Positions 16,571-25,171 of a DNA stretch of 33,229 nt are shown here, piece by piece. Below the pieces are notes generated by a model. It was given only the letters and a program-made list of their open reading frames with translations, did not search any database and was not told the origin of the DNA. Source of the DNA: Desulfotomaculum sp. (lineage in GTDB: Bacteria; Bacillota; Desulfotomaculia; Desulfotomaculales; Desulfallaceae); the NCBI GenBank assembly GCA_016841675.1, contig JAENYQ010000036.1:1-33229 (forward strand), read 5' to 3'. Positions within the stretch are counted from its first letter, which is position 1, and each line of letters opens with the position of its first letter. A program made the translations under genes and the position numbers.

Positions 16571-17449
16571 ATGGGTCTTATAATTTACCTGGATGGGAAA
16601 TACGTGCCAGAGGAAGAAGCGGTTGTTTCAGTATTCGACCATGGTCTCCTTTACGGTGACGGGATCTTTGAAGGCATCCGGGCTTACCACAACCGGGTCT
16701 TCAAGCTATCTGAACACCTGGAGCGGCTGTACGAATCGGCCCGCACCATCATCCTGGAGATCCCCATCAGTGAAGCGGAAATGCAAGAAGTGGTGCTGGA
16801 GACCCTGCGCCGCAACAATCTGCGGGATGCCTACATACGCCTGGTGGTAACCCGAGGCAAGGGTGACCTGGGGCTGGATCCACGCAGGTGCAAAGTAGCC
16901 ACGGTGTTCTGCATTGCGGCCTCCATCCAGCTTTATCCGGAGGAGCTCTACGAGCGGGGTCTGGAGATGGTCACTGTGGCCACCCGTCGCAACATTCCCG
17001 AGGCCTGTAACCCCAGGGTGAAGTCTTTAAACTATCTGAACAACATTTACGCCAAGATCGAGGCCAACCTGGCCGGCGTGCCCGAGGCTATTATGTTAAA
17101 CCAGGAGGGCTACGTGGCTGAGGCTACCGGCGACAATATATTCCTGGTTAAGAAGGGTAAACTGATTACCCCGCCTGTCTACGTGGGGCTGCTGGAGGGT
17201 GTTACCCGCAACGCGGTGATGGATCTGGCCCGTGCCCGGGGCATCGAAGTCCAGGAGAAGGTATTTACCCGCCATGATATGTACAATGCCGACGAGTTTT
17301 TCCTGACTGGCACTGCGGCAGAACTGATCCCCTGTGTGAAAGTGGATGGTCGCCCTATCGGTACCGGCCAGCCCGGCCCGCTGTTCCAGTCACTGCTGCA
17401 TGATTTCCGGGAATTGACCAAAACAGACGGCCCCGTGATATTTGAGTAG
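16571..17449 (+). CDS. ilvE: Branched-chain amino acid aminotransferase
   Basis: A 292-residue fold-type IV PLP enzyme that carries out the last step of valine, leucine and isoleucine synthesis, moving an amino group from glutamate to the 2-oxo acid. The N-terminus (YLDGKYVPEEEAVVSVFDHG) and LYGDGIFEGIRAY are typical. The PLP lysine is K151 in VKSLNYLNN, and EATGDNIF (from E184) and the GLLEGVTRN phosphate-binding loop follow. The length is that of the short bacterial/archaeal IlvE class. ATG 16571 follows AGGAGGGTG. It is the first gene of the operon, directly behind the two control RNAs. The G of the stop starts a heptad repeat. Confidence 0.93.
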   Translation: MGLIIYLDGKYVPEEEAVVSVFDHGLLYGDGIFEGIRAYHNRVFKLSEHLERLYESARTIILEIPISEAEMQEVVLETLRRNNLRDAYIRLVVTRGKGDLGLDPRRCKVATVFCIAASIQLYPEELYERGLEMVTVATRRNIPEACNPRVKSLNYLNNIYAKIEANLAGVPEAIMLNQEGYVAEATGDNIFLVKKGKLITPPVYVGLLEGVTRNAVMDLARARGIEVQEKVFTRHDMYNADEFFLTGTAAELIPCVKVDGRPIGTGQPGPLFQSLLHDFRELTKTDGPVIFE

Positions 17450-17606
17450 GAGTCAGGAGTCAGAATGGGAAACAATTTACCGACTTGAATTATGCTGAGT
17501 ACTGAATCCTGAGTTAGTTTTTATCAATTAGAAATCACAATTCGGAAATTAGGAGCCGGGACGGGAGTTATCACTTGAAGTTATTATGACTCCTGACTCC
17601 TGAATT
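17449..17606 (+). repeat. Heptad repeat element between ilvE and ilvD
   Basis: Two GGAGTCA heptads (17449-17462) follow the ilvE stop. Internal heptads TGAGTAC, TGAATCC and TGAGTTA occupy 17496-17516, and two TGACTCC heptads (17587-17600) end just before the ilvD ribosome binding site. The two outer arrays are inverted relative to each other, as in a small insertion element. Confidence 0.85.
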
Positions 17607-17631
17607 CTGCATTTAACAAGGAGGACTTAAC

Positions 17632-19296
17632 GTGCGCAGCGATGTTATGAAAAAGGGGCTGGATAAAGCTCCCCACCGTTCCCTGTTTAAGGCCTTGGGG
17701 CTTACCGATCAGGAACTGGAACGCCCCATTATCGGGGTGGCCAACTCCTTTAACGAAATAGTACCCGGCCATGTCCACCTGCGGGAGATTACCGAGGCCG
17801 TCAAGGCCGGTGTTCGGATCAACGGTGGTACCCCGCTGGAGTTTCCCACCATCGCGGTGTGCGACGGTATCGCCATGAACCACGCCGGGATGAAATACTC
17901 CTTGGCCAGTCGTGAACTCATCGCCGACTCGGTGGAAGTGATGAGTATGGCCCACCCCTTTGATGGGCTGGTGCTAGTCACGGCCTGCGACAAGATTGTG
18001 CCCGGTATGCTCATGGCGGCGGCCCGGCTGGATATTCCCGCCATAGTAGTCAGCGGCGGCCCGATGATGGCCGGCCGGCTGGATGGACGGGATTTATCTC
18101 TCAGCAATATTTTTGAAGCAGTGGGATCGGTGCGGGCCGGCAAGATGACCGAGGCTGAACTGGCCGAGTTGGAAGAATCGGTATGCCCCGGCTGTGGCTC
18201 TTGTGCCGGTATGTTTACGGCTAATTCCATGAACTGCCTTACCGAAGTCCTGGGCATGGCTTTGCCCGGCAACGGCACAGTGCCCGCGGTTTCTGCGGCC
18301 CGCCGTCGCCTGGCCAAACTGAGTGGTATGCGGGTGGTGGACCTGGTGCGGGAAAACTTGCGCCCCTCGGACATTATGACTGCGAAAGCATTTGCCAACG
18401 GCCTGGCCTTGGATATGGCCTTGGGCTGCTCCACCAACACGGTGCTGCACCTGCCTGCCATCGCCGGTGAAGCCGGGGTGGAAATAAATCTGGACCGTAT
18501 TAATCAGGTTAGTGAAAAGACACCCAACCTGTGCAAGCTGAGCCCGATGGGCCAGCACTTTATACAGGATTTAAACGAGGCCGGCGGGGTATCCGCCGTG
18601 CTAAAAGAACTGACTGACCACGGCTTGGTGGATGGCGGCGCTGTTACTGTCACCGGCCAAAGTCTGGCAGAAAATGTGGCCTCCGCTACGGTCAAGCGCC
18701 GGGACGTAATCCGCAGCGTGGCAGAACCGTACAGCGCCACCGGCGGCATTGCCATCCTTTACGGCAACCTGGCCCCCGGCGGGGCGGTGGTTAAAAGGGC
18801 CGGAGTGGCCCCGGAGATGCTTAAACACAGCGGACCGGCCCGGATCTACAATTCCGAAGAAGAGGCGGTACAGGGTATCAACGGGGGCCAAATACAAAAG
18901 GGTGACGTAATCGTTATCCGTTATGAAGGGCCCAAAGGCGGTCCGGGGATGCGGGAAATGCTCACCCCCACTGCCACCGTAATGGGCTTGGGGCTGGATA
19001 AGGACGTAGCCTTGATTACCGACGGCCGCTTTAGTGGTGCCACCCGGGGTGCCTCCATTGGGCACGTTACCCCCGAGGCCGCCGAGGGCGGGCCTATCGC
19101 TGCGCTGCAGGACGGCGATATCATTGAAATCAACATTCCCGAATATAAACTGGGTGTACAGCTAAGCGACGAAGAACTGGCCGCGCGTCTGGCCAGGTGG
19201 CAAAAACCCGAACCCAGAGTGACCAAGGGTTACCTGGCCCGTTACGCCAATCAGGTCACATCCGCCGGCACCGGCGCAGTATTCAAAAAGAAATAA
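17632..19296 (+). CDS. ilvD: Dihydroxy-acid dehydratase
   Basis: A 554-residue iron-sulfur dehydratase converting 2,3-dihydroxy acids into the 2-oxo acid precursors of valine and isoleucine. Cluster cysteines are visible at C119 ([10 protein letters not shown]) and in [17 protein letters not shown] (C185, C188, C191). The signatures [20 protein letters not shown] and [21 protein letters not shown] are intact. The start is GTG 17632 with AAGGAGG at the proper distance. Length is normal. Like all members it will be oxygen-sensitive if it holds a 4Fe-4S cluster; the cluster type cannot be settled here. Confidence 0.95.
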   Translation: MRSDVMKKGLDKAPHRSLFKALGLTDQELERPIIGVANSFNEIVPGHVHLREITEAVKAGVRINGGTPLEFPTIAVCDGIAMNHAGMKYSLASRELIADSVEVMSMAHPFDGLVLVTACDKIVPGMLMAAARLDIPAIVVSGGPMMAGRLDGRDLSLSNIFEAVGSVRAGKMTEAELAELEESVCPGCGSCAGMFTANSMNCLTEVLGMALPGNGTVPAVSAARRRLAKLSGMRVVDLVRENLRPSDIMTAKAFANGLALDMALGCSTNTVLHLPAIAGEAGVEINLDRINQVSEKTPNLCKLSPMGQHFIQDLNEAGGVSAVLKELTDHGLVDGGAVTVTGQSLAENVASATVKRRDVIRSVAEPYSATGGIAILYGNLAPGGAVVKRAGVAPEMLKHSGPARIYNSEEEAVQGINGGQIQKGDVIVIRYEGPKGGPGMREMLTPTATVMGLGLDKDVALITDGRFSGATRGASIGHVTPEAAEGGPIAALQDGDIIEINIPEYKLGVQLSDEELAARLARWQKPEPRVTKGYLARYANQVTSAGTGAVFKKK

Positions 19297-19301
19297 AATA
19301 A

Positions 19302-19363
19302 CCAACTTGCAACAAATCAACAACTGGTGCCTGGCACCAGTGGGGTAATTTGTTGCAAGTTGG
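19302..19363 (+). repeat. Nested perfect palindrome (outer CCAACTTGCAACAAAT, inner GGTGCCTGGCACC)
   Basis: A 16-base arm (19302-19317) and its exact complement (19348-19363) enclose a second perfect palindrome at 19323-19341 (9-base arms around one T). Transcribed, this makes a two-tiered hairpin between ilvD and ilvB1 without a T run. Partial copies occur at 29177-29222 and 31109-31141. Confidence 0.9.
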
Positions 19364-19395
19364 TGGAAATATTAACCAATGGAGGTGAAGGGGAA

Positions 19396-21054
19396 ATGAA
19401 AAAATCCGGGGCGCAAATACTAATCGAATGTCTCCAGGCCGAGGGTGTGGATACTATTTTCGGTTATCCCGGGGGGCAGGTTCTTCCTATTTATGATGCC
19501 CTTTATGATGCTGATCTCAGGCATATTCTCACCCGTCACGAGCAGGGTGCTGCTCACGCTGCCGACGGTTATGCTCGCGCTTCGGGCCGACCGGGGGTAT
19601 GCCTGGCCACATCAGGCCCTGGCGCCACCAATTTGGTTACCGGTATCGCCAACGCTTACATGGATTCGGTGCCCATGGTGGCTATCACCGGCCAGGTGCC
19701 TACTACCTTGCTGGGGCGGGACTCCTTTCAGGAGGCCGACATAACCGGTATAACCCTGCCGATAACCAAGCACAACTATATTGTTAAGGATATCAGCGAG
19801 TTGGCCCGGACCATTCGCGAGGCATTTTATATTGCCACCACCGGGCGTCCCGGCCCTGTGCTAATCGATATCCCCAAGGATGTGTCCGCTGGTCAGGCTT
19901 ATCACGAGGATCCCGGTCCGCTGTATCTGCCGGGCTATAGCCCCAGGTTAGAACCTGATACCGCACAGGTGGCCAGGGCCGTGAGGGCGATTGAAGAATC
20001 CGAGCGGCCCGTTATTTATGCGGGGGGCGGAGTTGTAAGCGGTTTTGCCCACGGGGAACTGCTGAGCTTGGCCGAATTGCTGCTGGCGCCAGTATCTACC
20101 ACCCTGATGGGGTTGGGCGGATTCCCCGGTGACCACCCGCTTTCGGTGGGCATGCTGGGCATGCATGGCAGTAAGTACGCCAACTACGCTATTTGCGATT
20201 GCGACCTGCTCATTGGTGTAGGGGTTCGCTTCGACGACCGGGTCACCGGCAAACTGGATGAATTTGCGCCGGGCGCTACGGTGATTCATATTGATATAGA
20301 TCCGGCGGAAATAGGGAAAAATGTGGGCGTGGACATTCCCGTGGTGGGTGATGTAAGGACCGCTCTGCAGAGAATCCTGGAAAAGCTCCAGCCACGGCTG
20401 GCCACTCGCTGGCGGGACACCATCCTGAACTGGAAAAAGGAATACCCAATTGAATTTGAGGAAAATGGGCGGATTAAGCCCCAGGAAGTGATCCGGGAGA
20501 TTTATAACGTCACCGGAGGCAAAGCCCGGATTACCACCGAGGTGGGCCAGCACCAGATGTGGGCCGCTCAGTATTACACATACACCCGGCCTCGTACTTT
20601 TATCTCTTCGGGGGGATTGGGCACCATGGGTTTTGGCCTGCCGGCCGCCATAGGCGTGCAGGTAGCCTGCCCGGAAGAGATCGTCATTGATATCGCCGGC
20701 GACGGCAGCATCCAGATGAATATCCAGGAGATGCAGACGGCGGTAAATTATAAACTTCCGGTGAAGGTAGCCGTAATGAATAACGGTTATCTGGGCATGG
20801 TTCGCCAGTGGCAAGAGCTGTTTTACAACCGGCGCTATTCTTACACCGAACTCCAAAACCCGGACTTTGTCAAACTGGCCGAAGCGTACGGTGCCGCGGG
20901 CATCCGGGTAACCAAGAAGTCGGAAGTTCGCCCCGCCCTTGAGGAAGCCCTGCGCATCCCGGGCCCGGTGATGATAGACTTTCAGATTGAACGGGAGGAA
21001 AACGTGCTGCCTATGGTTCCCCCCGGTGAACCGATTAATAAGATGTTGGGCTAG
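19396..21054 (+). CDS. ilvB: Acetolactate synthase large subunit (first copy)
   Basis: A 552-residue ThDP- and FAD-dependent enzyme that joins pyruvate with a second pyruvate (valine/leucine path) or with 2-oxobutyrate (isoleucine path). Visible are the ThDP-activating glutamate in [18 protein letters not shown], the ThDP-Mg motif GDGSIQMN leading to MNNGYLG, and W472 in [15 protein letters not shown]. This tryptophan corresponds to the residue giving 2-oxobutyrate preference in E. coli AHAS II. ATG 19396 follows GGAGGTGAAGGGG; an upstream in-frame start at 19327 would lie in a palindromic repeat. The stop is 11 bases before ilvN, its regulatory partner, so this is the copy most likely to form the classical complex. 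Confidence 0.95.
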   Translation: MKKSGAQILIECLQAEGVDTIFGYPGGQVLPIYDALYDADLRHILTRHEQGAAHAADGYARASGRPGVCLATSGPGATNLVTGIANAYMDSVPMVAITGQVPTTLLGRDSFQEADITGITLPITKHNYIVKDISELARTIREAFYIATTGRPGPVLIDIPKDVSAGQAYHEDPGPLYLPGYSPRLEPDTAQVARAVRAIEESERPVIYAGGGVVSGFAHGELLSLAELLLAPVSTTLMGLGGFPGDHPLSVGMLGMHGSKYANYAICDCDLLIGVGVRFDDRVTGKLDEFAPGATVIHIDIDPAEIGKNVGVDIPVVGDVRTALQRILEKLQPRLATRWRDTILNWKKEYPIEFEENGRIKPQEVIREIYNVTGGKARITTEVGQHQMWAAQYYTYTRPRTFISSGGLGTMGFGLPAAIGVQVACPEEIVIDIAGDGSIQMNIQEMQTAVNYKLPVKVAVMNNGYLGMVRQWQELFYNRRYSYTELQNPDFVKLAEAYGAAGIRVTKKSEVRPALEEALRIPGPVMIDFQIEREENVLPMVPPGEPINKMLG

Positions 21055-21065
21055 GAGGGGTGACG

Positions 21066-21590
21066 ATGCAACATACCCTGGCGGTAATGGTGGAAAACAA
21101 CCCCGGCGTACTGGCACGGGTGGCCGGTCTGTTTAGCCGGCGCGGCTATAATATTGACAGCTTGGCGGTGGGGCGCACCGAGAATCCCGAAGTTTCCCGG
21201 ATGACCATCGTGGTGGAAGGAGACCAGCGGGAACTGGAGCAGGTTACCAAACAGTTGCACAAGTTAGTGGACGTAATCAAAATTAGCGACGTCACCGTCG
21301 AACGATACGTGGACCGGGAGTTGGTGCTGATCAAGGTTAGCGCCACCCCGTCCCAACGGGGCGAGGTTATGCAGATAGCTGATATCTTTCGGGCTCGTAT
21401 TGTGGATCTGGGCGCCAAGTCCATCACTGTGGAGTGTACCGGCAACGACGGTAAAATCAATGCGTTTGAAGAATCTCTGCGTTCTTATGGCATTAAGGAA
21501 CTGGTGCGCACCGGTAAGATTGCCATGCTTAGGGGGATTAGAGGAGTGCAGACTCAGGAATCAGGAGTCAGGAATCAGGAGTCAGAATAG
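21066..21590 (+). CDS. ilvN: Acetolactate synthase small (regulatory) subunit
   Basis: A 174-residue subunit with an N-terminal ACT domain (HTLAVMVENNPGVLARVAGL, then RRGYNIDSLAVG), which binds valine for feedback control, and the C-terminal AHAS small-subunit domain (ELVLIKVSA to KELVRTGKIAMLRG). ATG 21066 is spaced correctly from AGGAGGGG at 21053-21060; GTG 21060 overlaps that site. The last 15 residues (GVQTQESGVRNQESE) are translated heptad repeat, almost the same peptide as at the end of the DUF5693 protein, and are not part of the normal family C-terminus. Both large subunits in this operon may depend on this one regulator. Confidence 0.93.
   Translation: MQHTLAVMVENNPGVLARVAGLFSRRGYNIDSLAVGRTENPEVSRMTIVVEGDQRELEQVTKQLHKLVDVIKISDVTVERYVDRELVLIKVSATPSQRGEVMQIADIFRARIVDLGAKSITVECTGNDGKINAFEESLRSYGIKELVRTGKIAMLRGIRGVQTQESGVRNQESE
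21543..21590 (+). repeat. GGAGTCA heptad array forming the ilvN 3' end
   Basis: Six heptads run from 21543 to 21584; the last four alternate GGAATCA and GGAGTCA, and GAATAG gives the stop codon. The downstream motif ATAAGAGAACGG (21604-21615) also occurs inside the repeat at 15889-15962. Confidence 0.9.
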
Positions 21591-21640
21591 GAACAAAGTC
21601 GGCATAAGAGAACGGGTTATCGTCTAAAAATATACTTTCT

Positions 21641-21822
21641 GTCATCCTGAGCGCAGCGTTTGTCATCCTGAGCACAGCGTTTGTCATCCTGAGCACAGCG
21701 TTTGTCATCCTGAGCACAGCGTTTGTCATCCTGAGCGCAGCGAAGGATCTGGGTTTTAAGATTCTTCACTGCGTTCATAATTACCATGCGTGCCCGCATC
21801 ACAATAAACGAATACGACTTAC
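21641..21822 (+). repeat. Five 21-base tandem units plus a palindromic repeat, upstream of ilvC
   Basis: Units begin at 21641, 21662, 21683, 21704 and 21725 and read GTCATCCTGAGC, then ACAGCGTTT or GCAGCGTTT. The fifth runs into the full palindromic form (GCGAAGGATCT, loop, AGATTCTTCACTGCGTTC). From about 21762 to 21820 a further stretch (TACCATGCG, then AATAAACGAATACGA) is shared with 23143-23200 on the other side of ilvC. No spacers of CRISPR type exist. Confidence 0.88.
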
Positions 21823-21852
21823 CGTGTTGTATTCATGGTAATAGTTAATTAT

Positions 21853-21960
21853 GTCATCCTGAGCGTAGCGAAGGATCTGATCTTTAGATTCTTCACTGCG
21901 TTCAGAATGACAGGATTCGTGTATTCATAGCAATGACAGATTCGTTGTATTCATATCAGA
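21853..21960 (+). repeat. TCATCCTGAGC palindromic repeat, second copy before ilvC
   Basis: GTCATCCTGAGCGTAGCGAA, GGATCT and, after a short loop, AGATTCTTCACTGCGTTCAG then AATGACA form an imperfect palindrome at 21853-21912. The following ATTCGT and ATTCATAGCAATGACA segment also occurs at about 23276-23300. The remaining bases to the ilvC ribosome binding site (about 22060) hold nothing recognisable. Confidence 0.85.
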
Positions 21961-22075
21961 CATTGAGTTGTATATTTTTATCAACCGCTGGTGTTGCGCT
22001 AGCGGCATGAATGTTTAACTACTAAATTCTAAACCTAAAATGTAACAACGGTATATAAAAGAGGAGGTTAATAAA

Positions 22076-23071
22076 ATGGTAAAAGTTTATTATGATCACG
22101 ACGCCGATCTGGCGGTATTGAAGGGCAAGAAAATTGCGGTCATGGGTTATGGCAGCCAGGGTCACGCCCAGGCTCAAAACCTGAAAGACAGCGGTTTGGA
22201 TGTTATTGTGGGACTGCGCAAGGATAGCGCCAGTGTGCCCAAGGCGCAGGCTGCCGGGTTCCAGGTACATACTGTGGCCGAGGCGGCCAACCAGGCCGAC
22301 GTGATCCAGATTCTGCTGCCTGACGAACTGCAGGCCCAGATTTACGCCGAAGAAATCGAACCATATCTTGCCGAGGGCAAAGCCCTGATGTTCAGCCACG
22401 GTTTCAACATTCATTACGGCCAGATTACGCCCCCCAATAACGTGGATGTATTTCTGGTAGCGCCCAAAAGCCCCGGTCACTTGGTGCGCCGGATGTACGA
22501 GAGCGGCCAGGGTGTACCCGGCCTGATAGGTATTCACCAGGATTATACCGGCAAGGCCAGAGATATTGCCATGGCTTACGCCAAAGGCATTGGATGCACC
22601 AGGGCTGGTGTATTTGAAACTTCCTTTATGGAAGAAACTGAAACCGACTTGTTCGGAGAGCAGTGCGTGCTTTGCGGCGGTGTCAGCGAGTTAATTAAGG
22701 CCGGGTTTGAGACCTTGGTGGAAGCGGGTTACGCTCCGGAGATGGCTTACTTTGAATGCCTGCATGAGTTAAAGCTGATTGTGGACCTAATTAACGAGGG
22801 CGGCCTGGGCTACATGCGCTACTCCATTAGCAACACTGCCGAATACGGCGATTACATGGTGGGACCGCGGATTATCAATGAAGACACCCGGGATGAAATG
22901 CGGGCCGTATTGGCTGAAATTCAGGATGGCACCTTTGCCAAGGAATGGATCTTGGAAAACAAGGCTAACCGCCCGGTATTCAACGCTGTAAGACGCCAAG
23001 AGCAGGAACATCCCGTCGAGCAGGTGGGCGCAGAACTACGTAAAATGATGCCTTGGCTTAAGAAAAAATAA
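22076..23071 (+). CDS. ilvC: Ketol-acid reductoisomerase
   Basis: A 331-residue class I enzyme that isomerises and reduces acetolactate or acetohydroxybutyrate using NADPH and Mg. The Rossmann motif GYGSQGHA starts at G24; the following GLRKDSAS loop, with Arg and Ser, suggests NADPH preference. [10 protein letters not shown], the [12 protein letters not shown] segment, [12 protein letters not shown] with metal-binding acidic residues, and YECLHELK-type helix (here [14 protein letters not shown]) are intact. ATG 22076 has AGAGGAGG upstream. Repeat modules bracket the gene on both sides, which isolates it from ilvN by 485 bases and from ilvB2 by 429. Confidence 0.95.
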   Translation: MVKVYYDHDADLAVLKGKKIAVMGYGSQGHAQAQNLKDSGLDVIVGLRKDSASVPKAQAAGFQVHTVAEAANQADVIQILLPDELQAQIYAEEIEPYLAEGKALMFSHGFNIHYGQITPPNNVDVFLVAPKSPGHLVRRMYESGQGVPGLIGIHQDYTGKARDIAMAYAKGIGCTRAGVFETSFMEETETDLFGEQCVLCGGVSELIKAGFETLVEAGYAPEMAYFECLHELKLIVDLINEGGLGYMRYSISNTAEYGDYMVGPRIINEDTRDEMRAVLAEIQDGTFAKEWILENKANRPVFNAVRRQEQEHPVEQVGAELRKMMPWLKKK

Positions 23072-23102
23072 GGAACCTACTCTGATAAAAGACTTAGAGT
23101 TT

Positions 23103-23368
23103 GTCATCTAAGAGCGTTAGCGAAGGATCTAGATTCTTCACTTCGCTCAGAATTACCATGCGTACCCGCACCACGATAAATGAATACAATCTACTTTCGT
23201 CAAGATTAAGCTTGTCATCCTGAGCGTAGCGAAGGATCTAGTCTTTAAGATTCTTCGCTGCGCTCAGAATGACAGATTCGTTGGATTCATAGCAATGACA
23301 TAATACTACCATGAAAGACTTTAAGCTTGTCATTCTGAGCGTTAGCGAAGGATCTAGATTCAAAAGAC
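23103..23368 (+). repeat. Three TCATCCTGAGC-family repeats downstream of ilvC
   Basis: Copies lie at 23103-23156, 23214-23274 and 23329-23368; the last is truncated to its left arm. Two begin with AAGCTTGTCAT, as does the copy at 33189. The segment 23143-23200 repeats the one at 21762-21820. The A+T-rich DNA between copies shows no gene. Confidence 0.88.
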
Positions 23369-23440
23369 AAGACAGAAGTTAGGAGCGGAACAGGTGTTAG
23401 CAGTCAGGCCGGAATGGGAAAATTTAGATATTCTAAATAC

Positions 23441-23482
23441 TGACTACTGGTTCCTGAATTCTGACTCCTGAATACTGAATTA
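23441..23482 (+). repeat. Six diverged heptads before ilvB2
   Basis: The sequence divides exactly into TGACTAC, TGGTTCC, TGAATTC, TGACTCC, TGAATAC and TGAATTA, i.e. a TGANTNC heptad array that keeps its period of seven while the inner bases vary. An upstream GGAATGGGAAA (23411-23421) resembles GAATGGGAAA in the element at 17449. Confidence 0.82.
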
Positions 23483-23500
23483 ATATAAGGGGGACTCGCC

Positions 23501-25165
23501 ATGGAAATTACGGCTGCGGAAGCCCTGGTGAAGTGCCTTGAAAAAGAGCAAGTGGAAGTAATCTTCGGCTACCCCGGCGGGGCCATACTGCCGGTATACG
23601 ACGCTTTTTTCCACTCCTCAATCAAGCACGTGCTGGTACGGCACGAGCAGGGTGCGGTGCATGCGGCAGACGGCTATGCCAGGGCCACCGGCCGGGTAGG
23701 AGTATGTGTGGCCACATCCGGTCCCGGGGCCACCAATCTGGTTACCGGCATAGCTAATGCGTACATGGACTCCGTGCCTCTGGTAATTTTTACCGGGCAG
23801 GTACCCACCAGCCAGGTGGGCACTGATGCTTTTCAAGAAGTAGATATCACCGGCATCACGATGCCGGTAACCAAGCACAATTACCTGGTCAAGGATGCCA
23901 GCCAACTGCCCCTGATCATCAAGAGTGCCTTTCACATCGCCTCAACCGGGCGGCCGGGGCCAGTGCTTATCGACCTGCCCAAAGACGTGGCCCAGACCAT
24001 GATCAAGTTTCAGTATCCTCGTACAGTACAACTGCGGGGCTATAAACCTAATTATAAGGGACATCCCAACAAGATTTCCGAAGCCGCCCGGCTGATTACC
24101 CGGTCCCAACGGCCGGTGATTTATGCCGGGGGCGGTATTCTAAACAGCGGTGCCAGTGAGGAACTACTGGCCCTGGCTGAGGCCATCAATGCCCCGGTCA
24201 CCAACACCTTTATGGGCCTGTCCAGTTTCCCCGGTGATCACCCGCTGTTTTTAGGCATGCTGGGTCTGCACGGTACTCGGGCCGCCAACCTGGCGGTAAC
24301 TAACTGTGATCTTTTAATCGCTCTGGGCGCCCGTTTTGATGACCGGGTTACCGGAAAATTAGCCGAGTTTGCGCCCCAGGCCGGGGTAGTGCATGTGGAT
24401 ATAGACCCCGCCGAAATTGGCAAGAACGTGCAGGTGCACGTTCCTATCGTGGGTGACGTGAAACTTGTTCTTGGGGAACTGCTGGCCAGGGTGGAAAAAC
24501 GCAACGACACCAGCTGGCTGAACCAGATCCAAGCCTGGAAAGAACAATATCCGCTGCATTACGACCCGGAAGGCGCGCTTAAACCGCAGTACGTGATTGA
24601 AAAACTGAATGAAATTACCGGGGGCAACTCGGTGGTGGCCACCGACGTGGGCCAGCACCAGATGTGGGTGGCCCAGTATTACCGCTTCAATCGGCCCGGC
24701 TCGCTCATCTCTTCCGGGGGACTGGGCACCATGGGCTTTGGCCTGCCGGCGGCAATGGGCGCCCAGGTTGGTATGCCCGGGCAGCAAGTGGTGCTGGTAG
24801 TGGGCGATGGGGGTTTCCAGATGACCATGCAGGAACTGGCCACCGTGGTGGAGCAGGAACTGCCCCTGAAGTTACTCATCATTAACAACCATACCCTGGG
24901 CATGGTGCGCCAGTTGCAGCAACTTTACTGTGATAGCCGGTACATGGCGGTGAACCTCAAGTTCCTACCGGATTTCGAGATGTTGGCCAAAGCATACGGC
25001 ATTAAAGGATATACAATACGCACCACCGAGGAAGTAGATAAACTGCTGCCCGAGGCGCTTGCCTATCCCGGCACGGTGCTGGTCAACTGTATTGTTGATG
25101 CCGAGGAAAACGTAAACCCCACTGTAATGGCGGGTAAGTGCATCAGCGAGGCAATAGATTGTTGA
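23501..25165 (+). CDS. ilvB: Acetolactate synthase large subunit paralogue with Trp-to-Leu change
   Basis: A 554-residue second large subunit. The catalytic features are kept: [18 protein letters not shown] with the ThDP-activating glutamate, SGPGATN, GDGGFQMTMQEL and the downstream Asn pair. The segment that normally reads MVRQWQ reads MVRQLQQLYCDSRYM, so residue 472 is Leu, exactly where the first copy has Trp. In E. coli AHAS II, replacing this Trp greatly lowers 2-oxobutyrate preference and causes herbicide resistance; the natural Leu here predicts an enzyme favouring pyruvate. ATG 23501 follows AAGGGGGA. No second small subunit accompanies it. It could also be a catabolic-type acetolactate synthase, but its FAD-binding region looks biosynthetic. 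Confidence 0.93.
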   Translation: MEITAAEALVKCLEKEQVEVIFGYPGGAILPVYDAFFHSSIKHVLVRHEQGAVHAADGYARATGRVGVCVATSGPGATNLVTGIANAYMDSVPLVIFTGQVPTSQVGTDAFQEVDITGITMPVTKHNYLVKDASQLPLIIKSAFHIASTGRPGPVLIDLPKDVAQTMIKFQYPRTVQLRGYKPNYKGHPNKISEAARLITRSQRPVIYAGGGILNSGASEELLALAEAINAPVTNTFMGLSSFPGDHPLFLGMLGLHGTRAANLAVTNCDLLIALGARFDDRVTGKLAEFAPQAGVVHVDIDPAEIGKNVQVHVPIVGDVKLVLGELLARVEKRNDTSWLNQIQAWKEQYPLHYDPEGALKPQYVIEKLNEITGGNSVVATDVGQHQMWVAQYYRFNRPGSLISSGGLGTMGFGLPAAMGAQVGMPGQQVVLVVGDGGFQMTMQELATVVEQELPLKLLIINNHTLGMVRQLQQLYCDSRYMAVNLKFLPDFEMLAKAYGIKGYTIRTTEEVDKLLPEALAYPGTVLVNCIVDAEENVNPTVMAGKCISEAIDC

Positions 25166-25171
25166 TTCTTA

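Noticed and set aside
19948-21117. Open frame of 389 codons on the minus strand
   Set aside because: It lies opposite ilvB1, has a His/Gly/Phe-rich composition typical of an antisense shadow, and no motif. The same holds for 25585-26358 opposite leuA.
21641-21745. Regular 21-base repeats considered as a CRISPR array
   Set aside because: The units are directly adjacent with no variable spacers, they match the arm of a dispersed palindromic repeat, and no cas genes are nearby.
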